Below are positions 16,738 through 24,635 of a stretch of 64,000 nt of DNA, in pieces. How positions within the stretch are numbered: position 1 is the stretch's first letter; the number at the start of each line of letters is the position of its first letter. The position numbers and the translations under genes are program-made. The DNA is taken from assembly GCA_963726775.1 (NCBI GenBank), contig CAVSDL010000001.1:806001-870000 (forward strand), in the 5' to 3' direction. The notes below the pieces were generated by a model. That model saw only the letters and a list, made by a program, of their open reading frames with translations. It was not told where the DNA came from and searched no databases. This stretch comes from CAIWHR01 sp963726775 (lineage in GTDB: Bacteria; Pseudomonadota; Gammaproteobacteria; Burkholderiales; Casimicrobiaceae).

Positions 16738-18126
16738 TCATGGCTGAGCGGCGAGTCGCTCCAGCAACCGCTCGTGGATTCCGCCGAATCCGCCGTTGCT
16801 CATCACGAGCACGTGATCGCCGGGCCGCGCATCAGCGACGATTGTCGCGACGAGCGTATCGATATCGTCGAGGGTCGCGGCCTTGGCACCCAGCGGGGCG
16901 AGCGCGTCCGCGACGTCCCAGCTCAACTGCGACGCGTAGCAGTACACGCGGTCCGCGCCGGCGAGGCTGCCGGGAAGCGCGCTCCGCATCGCCCCCAGTT
17001 TCATCGTGTTGGACCGCGGCTCGAGCACCGCGACAATGCGGGCGTCCCTGACGCTTTGCCGCAGGCCTTCCAGGGTGGTCGCGATCGCCGTCGGGTGGTG
17101 CGCAAAATCGTCGTATACCGTGATCCCGCGCACCGTCCCGCGCACCTCGAGGCGACGCTTGATGCCCCGAAACTCCCGGAGCGCGGCAAGACCCACGTCG
17201 ACAGGCACGCCGGCATGCCTCGCCGCGGCGAGTGCCGCCAGCGCATTCAACCGATTGTGGCGGCCGCGTTGCTCGGCGTCGGCGGGCCAGCGCACGACGC
17301 CCTGCGGCGCGCCGCCGTGCGTAACCTTGCCGTCCCCCGCAATGCGCCACGCCGGCGCGAGCACGCCATCCGGCGATGCCAGTTCCGCTCCGGAAAAGAA
17401 TTCTGTCTCCGACCAGCAACCGCGAGCCAGAACCCGCGCAAGGCTTTGCTCTTCCCCGTTCACGATCAGCCGCCCGGACCGCGGCACCGTGCGCACCAGA
17501 TGGTGGAATTGCGTCTCGATCGAAGCCAAATCGGGGAAGATGTCGGCGTGGTCGTACTCGAGGTTGTTGAGAATCGCCGTTCGCGGATACCAGTGGACGA
17601 ATTTCGAACGCTTGTCGAAGAACGCGGTGTCGTACTCGTCCGCTTCGATCACGAAGAATGCGCTGTCGGCGAGCCGCGCGGAAACGCCGAAATTCATCGG
17701 CACTCCGCCGATCAGGAAGCCCGGGTTGAGCCCCGTCCGCTCGAGAATCCACGCGAGCATGGATGCCGTCGTCGTCTTTCCGTGCGTCCCGGCCACCGCG
17801 AGCACCCACTTGTCGTGGAGGACGTTTTCCTGGAGCCATTGGGGGCCGGAGACAAAGCGCCGCTGGCCTTCCAGTATCGCCTCCATCAGCGGATTGCCGC
17901 GCGACACAACGTTGCCGACCACGAAAACATCGGCGTCCTTCGCGACGGTGTCGAGCTGCACCGGGTTCCAGCCTTCGGTCAGGCTGATGGAAAGGGACTG
18001 CAACTGCACGCTCATCGGAGGATATACCCGGGCGTCGCAGCCGGTGACCGTGTGGCCGGCTGCCCTCGCAATTGCCGCGATGCCGCCCATGAGCGTGCCG
18101 CAGATACCTAGAAGATGCAGATGCAT
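16738..18126 (-). CDS. mpl: UDP-N-acetylmuramate:L-Ala-gamma-D-Glu-meso-DAP ligase
   Basis: This 462-residue Mur-ligase homologue attaches recovered murein tripeptide to UDP-MurNAc in the cytoplasm, which is the peptidoglycan recycling route. The N terminus MHLHLLGICGTLMGGIAAIA is diagnostic for Mpl rather than MurC. The ATP loop AVAGTHGKTTTASML lies at about residues 110-124. The central motifs are IEADEYDTAFFDKRSKF and NNLEYDHADIF, and the C-terminal domain has VYDDFAHHPTAI. Length and motif spacing are normal. It is transcribed alone or after the glycosyltransferase gene about 205 bases upstream. Confidence 0.95.
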   Translation of the reverse strand: MHLHLLGICGTLMGGIAAIARAAGHTVTGCDARVYPPMSVQLQSLSISLTEGWNPVQLDTVAKDADVFVVGNVVSRGNPLMEAILEGQRRFVSGPQWLQENVLHDKWVLAVAGTHGKTTTASMLAWILERTGLNPGFLIGGVPMNFGVSARLADSAFFVIEADEYDTAFFDKRSKFVHWYPRTAILNNLEYDHADIFPDLASIETQFHHLVRTVPRSGRLIVNGEEQSLARVLARGCWSETEFFSGAELASPDGVLAPAWRIAGDGKVTHGGAPQGVVRWPADAEQRGRHNRLNALAALAAARHAGVPVDVGLAALREFRGIKRRLEVRGTVRGITVYDDFAHHPTAIATTLEGLRQSVRDARIVAVLEPRSNTMKLGAMRSALPGSLAGADRVYCYASQLSWDVADALAPLGAKAATLDDIDTLVATIVADARPGDHVLVMSNGGFGGIHERLLERLAAQP

Positions 18127-18331
18127 GACGGGATGCCCGGTCGTGAATCGGTTGTCGGAGGGCGATCACCGCATGGAGCGCAGCCCGGCGGATCGTGCCG
18201 GCGCCGCTCCGTTGGCGGCCACGCGGACCCACGAGCTTCGCGGCGCGACCCCGCAAAGCCCGGATGCATCCAGGTCGTCCGCGCGCCGTCGTCAGGTGGC
18301 CGCATCGAGGAGTTCACCCACGCCGGACACG

Positions 18332-20218
18332 TCAGCCTGCCGAACCCGATTTCGCCTTCAACGCGCGCACATAGGCGCCTTCCAGCGCGCGCGCGTAGCG
18401 GACCGGATCCGTCGCCGCCGGATCGGCCATCGCCCGCAGTATCGCCGCGCGGGTCTCGTCCCGGAACGCGCGATCCTGCGCAAGGCGCACGGCCAGTTCG
18501 ACGTAACCATCGTCGGTCTGGGCCATCGCCTGCGTGAGCGCCAGATTCATCAGGATGCTGTACGACATGCGCTCGGCGTGCCTTGCGCCAACACGGGTAA
18601 CCAGAGGCACGCCGGCATCGAGCGCCGCGGCCGTCGTGTCTCCGCCCGTGTACGGCATCGTGTCCAGGGCAATGTCGATCACCGCGTAGCGCGCGCGATT
18701 GAACGGATCGTCGTCGCGCCGGAACGGGATCCAGACGAGCCGCTCGGCCGCGATGCCGAGGCCCGTCACGCGCCTTTCGATCACCATGCGCTCCTCGTCG
18801 CGCAGCGGCGAAAACGCCAGCAGCCCGCCGGGCACGGCCTCGAGAATCCTGCGCCATGCGTCGAGACAGCGAACAGAGAGCTTGTGCGCGCCCACGAAGG
18901 CGCCAAAAATCGTCGCATCCTCCGGCAGGCCCAGCGCCGCGCGCGTGATGCCGGTGCCGGTGGCGGCGACGACGCGCCGCAGAGGCAGCACGCAAACATC
19001 CAGCGGAAGCGGCGTCTCGAACTGCCAGCGCGCGTTGGCGAGCGTGTCGGCGTAGCGGTCCGTTATCTTGAAGTCGACCTGAGAGAGCCCCACGGCGCCA
19101 TGATATCCAAGGTGCGTGGCGATTATCCGCGCCGGTTTCCAGCGCAGGATGCCGGGCCGCGCGTACGACGAATGCCCCATCAGATCGACGAGTATGTCGA
19201 GATCATCGGCGGCGATGGCCTCGGCTGCCGCGCGATCGTCGAGCGCCGACAGGTTGACGAACTCGTCGACGATGCTCTTCCACTGCGCGGTGATCGCATC
19301 GGAGTTTTCCGGGGGAGCAAGAGCATACGCGCGAACCGCGAAGCGCTGCCTGTCGTGCGCGGCGACCACCGGCAGCATCAGCTTCCCCATCACGTGGGCG
19401 CGGAAGTCGGCGGACAGGTAACCAATGCGGACGGGTGGATCCGCGTCATGGCGCGGGCCTGCCAGAGGATGGGTGTCGCGTCCGCGCGACTGCTGCAGGC
19501 GGTCATACGTCCGGTAGACCGCGAACAGGCGTTCCTGCGGAACATCGACATACTGGAGCAGCGCAAGCAGTTCGGCCACGGCGTCCTCATCGCCGTCGAC
19601 GTACGTCCAGTCGAGCGCGCGCTCGATGCACGCGGCCTCGCGCGCCGCATCGCCTCGCTTCATGCTGACGCCCAACGCTGCGACGACGGTGCGCGCGGAT
19701 GGCCGTGCCACCGATTCGAAGCGCTGGAAATCGGCAGCGGCATCCTCCTCGCGGTTCAGCCGCAGCAGCAGCGTGCGCAATTCGGCCCAGATATCTTCGT
19801 TGGCCGGTGCGAGTTCCCTGGCCCGCGTGAGATGCGGCACGGCCAGGCTCCAGCGCTTCGCGTGCATCAGCGCCTTCGCCGCGTTGTAGCATGCGTCGAG
19901 CCGCGCGGGTGCGCGTGCCACCGCGGCCTCGAACGCGCCGGCAGCTTCCAGATAGCGCCCGCGCGCGAACAACAAATGGCCTTCGGCGAGCCACGGTTCG
20001 GGCCAATTTGGGCGCCGCTGCGCAGCTGCCGCGAACGCGCGCAGTGCCTCGCCGTCGCGGTGCGCCTCCGCGAGCACCGCGCCCAGATTGAAGTGCAGCT
20101 CGGCGCGTTCGGGGGCGAGCGCCGCCGCCTTGCCGTACGCGGCGATCGCGCCGCCGCGATCGCGCGCCGCAACGCACTCGCCGGCCTTGCGCAACAACGC
20201 TTCCACCTCGTCTGTCAC
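18332..20218 (-). CDS. TPR protein with SPINDLY/OGT-type glycosyltransferase domain
   Basis: This protein of about 628 residues combines N-terminal tetratricopeptide repeats (about residues 1-190, for example AAYGKAAALAPERAELHFNL) with a C-terminal GT41 domain. The catalytic half shows PVRIGYLSADFRAHVMGKLM, THLGYHGAVGLSQVDFKITD and IDIALDTMPYTGGDTTAAA, in the order seen in bacterial SPINDLY-like O-linked GlcNAc transferases. Such enzymes glycosylate proteins in the cytoplasm. The acceptor here is unknown. The GTG start lies just downstream of a GC-rich repeat. Longer readings translate the repeat and are rejected. Confidence 0.85.
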   Translation of the reverse strand: MTDEVEALLRKAGECVAARDRGGAIAAYGKAAALAPERAELHFNLGAVLAEAHRDGEALRAFAAAAQRRPNWPEPWLAEGHLLFARGRYLEAAGAFEAAVARAPARLDACYNAAKALMHAKRWSLAVPHLTRARELAPANEDIWAELRTLLLRLNREEDAAADFQRFESVARPSARTVVAALGVSMKRGDAAREAACIERALDWTYVDGDEDAVAELLALLQYVDVPQERLFAVYRTYDRLQQSRGRDTHPLAGPRHDADPPVRIGYLSADFRAHVMGKLMLPVVAAHDRQRFAVRAYALAPPENSDAITAQWKSIVDEFVNLSALDDRAAAEAIAADDLDILVDLMGHSSYARPGILRWKPARIIATHLGYHGAVGLSQVDFKITDRYADTLANARWQFETPLPLDVCVLPLRRVVAATGTGITRAALGLPEDATIFGAFVGAHKLSVRCLDAWRRILEAVPGGLLAFSPLRDEERMVIERRVTGLGIAAERLVWIPFRRDDDPFNRARYAVIDIALDTMPYTGGDTTAAALDAGVPLVTRVGARHAERMSYSILMNLALTQAMAQTDDGYVELAVRLAQDRAFRDETRAAILRAMADPAATDPVRYARALEGAYVRALKAKSGSAG

Positions 20219-20234
20219 GCGCGCCTCGCACTGG

Positions 20235-20448
20235 TCATTGGTGTGCCCCCACGCTTGCGGCTGCCGCCGCTGCGCTGCCCCCCAAGGGACGCCCGCGCGA
20301 GCAGGGCGAAGCCAAGGCCCGAAGGGCGCGTCTGCGAGCGCGGGCGGCGGCCGACTCCGCGATGCAACGCGTCCGGCGCGACCTTTCGGAGGCCGCGACA
20401 ATTCGCGCCTTGGGGCGGCCCGGCGGCCCTCATTGGTGCGCCCCCACG
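20235..20448 (-). repeat. GC-rich dispersed repeat, copy A, with 19-bp direct repeats at its ends
   Basis: The segment between the MFS stop and the glycosyltransferase start contains blocks that recur at 43061-43143. One block is CCGGGCCGCCCCAAGGCGCG. A second is GGGGGGCAGCGC, followed by a GGCGGCAGCCGCAAG stretch and GTGGGGGCACACC. It is bounded by a 19-bp direct repeat with one mismatch (minus strand CGTGGGGGC[A/G]CACCAATGA, at 20235-20253 and 20430-20448). The distal copy supplies the last codons and stop of the MFS gene. Both known copies lie in the same orientation relative to the genes, directly ahead of a GTG start. Confidence 0.75.
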
Positions 20449-21677
20449 ATCGCGTGTCGTCGCCCCGCGTGGCGGCGCCAGCCCCACGCGAACCATGCGT
20501 ACGCCAGCATGTCGAGTGCCAGAACGCAGGCGAACGCGAGTTTCAGACCGCCAGCCATGTCGAAACCGAACCCCGTGCGCGCCGCGTCGACGACGAGGCC
20601 GATGCCCCATTGCGCGGCAAAGGCCCCGCCGAACATCAGCAGATTCAGCGCCGTATTTGCGCGGCCGGCGAGCTCTTTGGCGAAGCCGTCGTTCAGCACC
20701 GTGAATGCCAGGATGTTGGCCGTGGCGCCGAGGCCATAAAGGGCCCACCAGAGGTAGGTGCCGGGAAGCTGCATCAGGATGGCCGCGAGCGACGCCATGT
20801 TGAGCGCAAATCCAAGGCCGAACAGATGCCGCGGATGCAGGCCGAGCGCCGCCAGGCGTGTCGCGAAAAGTCCGAGCGCCAGATAACCCGCGAGCATCAG
20901 CGCGCCCATGACGAGAAGATGCCGCGCCGCGATGCCGCGATCGTAGCCATTGACTTCGATCAGCCAAGGCACCGACCACAACCCCTGCATGGCAAGAAAC
21001 GAGCCCATCGCGAAACCGCCGAGCGGGGCGATCCACCAGAAACGCGGATGCCGGAAAATCGACCGCACGCCCGCCCACTGCGTCTCGAGGCCCGGAGCTT
21101 GCCCAGGCTTCGGCGTGTCCGGCACGCGGAGCCAGATCCAGGCCGCGGCGGCAAATGTTGCCACCGCCAGCCCGACAAAGATCACGCGCCAGGTGGCAAG
21201 GCGCAGCGCGAACTCGACCGGTGCAGTGGCGGCGATGGCACCGACGCCGCCCGCAACCATCATCCATCCCGAAAGCGACGCCTGCCTGTCGACCGAATAC
21301 CACGTCGCAATGGCCTTCATGGGCGCCATCAGGCAGACGGAAACCCCAACGCCGATCATTGCGCGTGCGGCGAGCAGCGCGGCTTCGCCGTCGGCAAGTG
21401 CGAACACAAGCGCGCCGGCGCCCCCGAGCAGCAGCAGCACCGGTTCCACGCGCCGGGGACCGTAGCGGTCGAGAAGCATGCCCGCGGGAATCTGCATTGC
21501 GGCAAAGGAAACGAAGTACGCGCTGGTCAGCAGTCCGAGCGCACGCGGCGACAGGGCCAGCTCGCGCGTCAACTCGGGCGAGATCACCGCATTGACGCTG
21601 CGGTACAGATACGACAGCAAATAGCCACCGGCGAACGCAAAGTACAGATGCCGAAATGGCTGTGCATGCGTGTTCAT
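20430..21677 (-). CDS. Major facilitator superfamily transporter
   Basis: This 415-residue inner-membrane protein has the twelve-helix pattern and motifs of MFS carriers. The loop 2-3 motif is PAGMLLDRYGPRRVEP (about residues 57-72). The helix-4 region is AARAMIGVGVSVCLMAPMKA and the central loop is PDTPKPGQAPGLETQWAG. The second half repeats the fold from IFRHPRFWWIAPLGGFAMG. The substrate is unknown. The ATG has no convincing ribosome-binding site. The last six codons and stop fall within the 19-bp repeat that bounds the downstream GC-rich element, so the native C terminus may have been altered. Confidence 0.88.
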   Translation of the reverse strand: MNTHAQPFRHLYFAFAGGYLLSYLYRSVNAVISPELTRELALSPRALGLLTSAYFVSFAAMQIPAGMLLDRYGPRRVEPVLLLLGGAGALVFALADGEAALLAARAMIGVGVSVCLMAPMKAIATWYSVDRQASLSGWMMVAGGVGAIAATAPVEFALRLATWRVIFVGLAVATFAAAAWIWLRVPDTPKPGQAPGLETQWAGVRSIFRHPRFWWIAPLGGFAMGSFLAMQGLWSVPWLIEVNGYDRGIAARHLLVMGALMLAGYLALGLFATRLAALGLHPRHLFGLGFALNMASLAAILMQLPGTYLWWALYGLGATANILAFTVLNDGFAKELAGRANTALNLLMFGGAFAAQWGIGLVVDAARTGFGFDMAGGLKLAFACVLALDMLAYAWFAWGWRRHAGRRHAIVGAHQ

Positions 21678-21717
21678 TCGTGGAGGAACCGCCGGCGCGG
21701 ACAATGGGCGGCCGAAC

Positions 21718-21894
21718 TCAGCCGCGAAAGACGAAATATGCGGCGCCGAGCGGGCACAACCCCGCCCAGACGTAGTCGAGCCTGAGCGGCTCATCCATGT
21801 ACAGCATCGCGAACGTCATGAACAGGTTCGAGACGGTAAGCAGCACCGCGCAGGCGAGAACGGGATACGCGGTGACGGGGGCAAAGAAAGTCAT
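21718..21894 (-). pseudogene. DUF486/DMT-family membrane protein with internal deletion
   Basis: This reading frame of about 58 residues joins the two ends of a DUF486 protein, whose usual length is about 110. The first half, PVLACAVLLTVSNLFMTFA, matches the family start that normally continues with WYGHLK. It passes directly into MLYMDEPLRLDYVWAGLC and GAAYFVFRG, which is the family C terminus normally preceded by VPFA. About 50-55 central residues, two membrane helices, are missing at the shared FA. It may be a relic or an expressed two-helix peptide. Start is ATG at 21894, or GTG six bases upstream. Confidence 0.6.
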
Positions 21895-22072
21895 TGGCAC
21901 GGACCCATGGAAATCGTGAAATCGAACGCTGTCGAGAATGCCGCATTATCGCCGATGCCGCGATGCATCGCCCGGTGCGTCGCGAATTCGCCTCCAACGC
22001 TTGCCCGGCATCAGGTGGCTGTATCCCGAATCGGAAGCGCGTTTCCGCACCGGCGACCTGCGTCGCGCAAGC

Positions 22073-23728
22073 TCAATTGCCGCCGACGCAGGGGAGCGCC
22101 ACCGCGACGACAACGCCACTGCCATGGTCGCGGGTATCCGCGCGCGCCGAGCCGCCGTGGAACTCCGCGATGAGCCGCACGATATAGAGCCCCAGTCCGA
22201 GATGCGGGACTTCGCCACCGGTTTCGCGCCGCACCGACACCATCGAGTCGAACAGCCGCCCCTGCATGCCCACGGGCAGCGGCGGACCGTCGTTTTCCAC
22301 TGCGAGCCGCGCCGTGGCGCCGGAACGCTCCAGACGGACGACGGCCGGTGTGCCGGGAGTCCCGAACTCGCCTGCGTTCGCCACCAGCTTGTCCAGCAGC
22401 TGCGCGATGAGATCCGGTGCGCCGTCGACCCACAGTTCCCCGGCAGGCGTGATGCATTCGATCGGTCGCCCCGGATAGGCAACGCGGTAGCCGTCCACGC
22501 AGGCAACGACCAGGCTCGCGAGGTCGATCCGCTCGCGCGCGACATCGGCCATGCTCTGCTCGAGGCGCGTCGCTTCGGTCATCCGGGTCAGGATGGCGGT
22601 GAGGCGCTTGAGCCCGCTCTGCGCCCGCTCGACGTAGACCTGCGCATCAGCCGGCAACGGCTGCAGGTTCAGGTTATCGAGCGACGAACGAACGACCGCA
22701 ACCGGGGTCCGCAGCTCGTGCGAGAGCCGGCTCGCCATGTTCTCCTGATGGCCCGCGTACTGGGAAAGTCGCGCCAGGACGCTCGCAAAGCTGCGCGAAA
22801 GATCGCCGATCTCGTCGCCTGCGGTCGATGCCGCCACGGCGCCCGTGACGCGCCCGTGCGCATCGATCGCCCGCTCGGCATCGTCGCGGAGCGCCCGGAT
22901 GCGCGCGGTCAGCCGCGATGCGAACAGCGTCAACGCCACCGAGCCGATCAACAGCGTCGCCAGCACGATATCGAACAGGCGCTCGAACGCTCGATTGCGC
23001 TCGGCCAGCACCGCGTTTGCCGTTTCCTCGACGATCACCGCACCGCGCACCTGGTCGCCCACCCATATCGGATGCGCGGCGGCGACGATCACCGCGCGCC
23101 CATCGGGCGTCGAACGCCGGTCGGTCGTGAGGACCCCGGACATTGCGCCGGTCACTTCGCGCGTGACCCCCAGCGCCTCCACGGCACCGTCCTCGCTGAA
23201 ATCTTCGGTCGGTTGTGCGAGCACCCGGGCGTACAGCGGATGCAGCGCCGCGCGCTCGATCCAGCGCAGGAATTGCCAGACACCGGGCGGGGAAGGCTCT
23301 GACGGCGGTGCGGAACGCTTCAGCGTGCCGGCGCGCGCCAGCACGTTCAGGTCGCGGTCGACGACCCATATCTGCGCCGTCGTCCGCGACATCCCGTGCA
23401 GGATCTGCGCGATTTCCGCGACGGCTCCGGGATGCGGAACCGGGCGCCTGGCGATGGCCGCGGCGGCGCCGGCGGCTGTCTCCTCGGCGGCGCGACCGTC
23501 CGCCAGCGATTCGAGCGGCAAGGGCTGCACGTCGAACAGCCGCGCGCGATCGTGCAGCGCGGTGGCCACGGCTTGTGCGGTGCCCGCGAGCGTGCGCTCC
23601 TGCGCGGTACGCAGCACCGCCTCCAGCTCGTGCACGTATTCGTAGCCCAGATACGGGACGACCAGGAATACGGTCAGCACGAGTAGGAGTTGCACGCGAA
23701 TGCCGAGCGCGACGCGCGGAAGCTTCAA
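22073..23728 (-). CDS. pdsS: Dedicated sortase-system sensor histidine kinase
   Basis: This 551-residue sensor kinase sits in the inner membrane with helices at about residues 7-27 and 275-295 flanking a periplasmic sensor of about 250 residues. A HAMP-like linker follows. The dimerisation and phosphoacceptor helix is RLSHELRTPVAVVRSSLDNL, with the phosphorylated His in SHELR. The ATPase domain has LLDKLVANAGEF and HLGLGLYIVRLIAEFHGGSA. The context matches the proteobacterial dedicated sortase system (TIGR03785-type kinase). Its TTG start overlaps the stop of the response-regulator gene (TTGA). Its signal is unknown. Confidence 0.85.
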   Translation of the reverse strand: MKLPRVALGIRVQLLLVLTVFLVVPYLGYEYVHELEAVLRTAQERTLAGTAQAVATALHDRARLFDVQPLPLESLADGRAAEETAAGAAAAIARRPVPHPGAVAEIAQILHGMSRTTAQIWVVDRDLNVLARAGTLKRSAPPSEPSPPGVWQFLRWIERAALHPLYARVLAQPTEDFSEDGAVEALGVTREVTGAMSGVLTTDRRSTPDGRAVIVAAAHPIWVGDQVRGAVIVEETANAVLAERNRAFERLFDIVLATLLIGSVALTLFASRLTARIRALRDDAERAIDAHGRVTGAVAASTAGDEIGDLSRSFASVLARLSQYAGHQENMASRLSHELRTPVAVVRSSLDNLNLQPLPADAQVYVERAQSGLKRLTAILTRMTEATRLEQSMADVARERIDLASLVVACVDGYRVAYPGRPIECITPAGELWVDGAPDLIAQLLDKLVANAGEFGTPGTPAVVRLERSGATARLAVENDGPPLPVGMQGRLFDSMVSVRRETGGEVPHLGLGLYIVRLIAEFHGGSARADTRDHGSGVVVAVALPCVGGN

Positions 23729-24423
23729 GCGTCCTCCGCCTTCCAGCGATAGCCCATGCCGTATACGGTGTCGATCCGGTCGAACGCCGGATCCTGCGCC
23801 ACGAATTTCCGCCGGATCCGCTTCACATGCGAAGTGATCGTGCTGTCGTCGACGACGATCCGCGCGTCGCGCATCAGGCTGTCGCGGTCCTTGACGTGCC
23901 CGGGAAACCTGGCGAGCGCGTGCACCATCCAGAATTCGGTGAGCGTGAGATCGACGCGCTTCCCGTTCCAATGCACCGTCAGGCGCCTGGAATCGAGCGC
24001 CAGCCCGCCCCGCGTCAATACGTCGTCGGCGAGCGGCGCCGCCGCCAGCAGGTCGCTGCGCCGGAACAGCGCCGCGACGCGAGCGACCAGATGCGGCAGG
24101 CTGACGTCCTTGGTCACGTAGTCGTCGGCCCCCAGTCGCAAGCCGGAAACGACGTCGAAATCCGAATCGCGCGCGGTAAGGAAGACGATGGGCACGGTTG
24201 CCGACAGCGCGCGCAATTCGCGGCACAGCGCAAAACCACCGTCCACGTCGTCGGCGAGTCCGATGTCGACCAGCGCCAGATCAGGGAGCCGCGACCGGAA
24301 TGCCGCCAGCGCGTCGCTCCGGTTCGCGTAGGCCGCGACATCGTAGCCCTGCCTCCTGAGGACATCCGCGTAGTTGGCGCGGATCGCGGGCTCATCCTCG
24401 ACAATGGCGATGCGGCGGGTCAT
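23725..24423 (-). CDS. pdsR: Dedicated sortase-system response regulator
   Basis: This 232-residue OmpR-type regulator has a receiver domain with the acidic pair ED at residues 9-10 and phosphoacceptor Asp53 (LALVDIGL). The conserved Thr/Lys positions are in VFLTARDSDFD and YVTKDVSLPHL. A winged-helix DNA-binding domain follows, with LTLTEFWMVHALARFPGHV and STITSHVKRIRRKF. It is paired with the kinase encoded downstream by overlap. It is divergently oriented from the sortase target gene across a 212-base region, which is the natural place for its binding sites. Confidence 0.88.
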   Translation of the reverse strand: MTRRIAIVEDEPAIRANYADVLRRQGYDVAAYANRSDALAAFRSRLPDLALVDIGLADDVDGGFALCRELRALSATVPIVFLTARDSDFDVVSGLRLGADDYVTKDVSLPHLVARVAALFRRSDLLAAAPLADDVLTRGGLALDSRRLTVHWNGKRVDLTLTEFWMVHALARFPGHVKDRDSLMRDARIVVDDSTITSHVKRIRRKFVAQDPAFDRIDTVYGMGYRWKAEDA

Positions 24424-24635
24424 GCGCAAACGCGGACGTACGGAAATCGCGATGCGGCGACTATAGCGCAACCGCGCCCGTTCCCGATGGTCGCCACGGC
24501 ACGTGCCCTCTTTTCGCCACAATTGATCGCCGACTTGCCGCAATTCCTGCTCGTGGACGCCATATTCGCGGCCTCCAATGAACCGTGAGCGCGATCAGAG
24601 GGCGGCACGGTTCGCCCGCGGGAAAGGGCAGAGAA

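Noticed and set aside
17006..20704. Long plus-strand open frame opposite mpl and the glycosyltransferase
   Set aside because: Both minus-strand genes have strong motifs, while the plus-strand translation is arginine-rich and featureless.
24424..24635. Promoter for the response regulator at TATAGT (24460-24465)
   Set aside because: The -10-like box is good, but no acceptable -35 element lies 16-18 bases upstream, so I did not list it as a feature.
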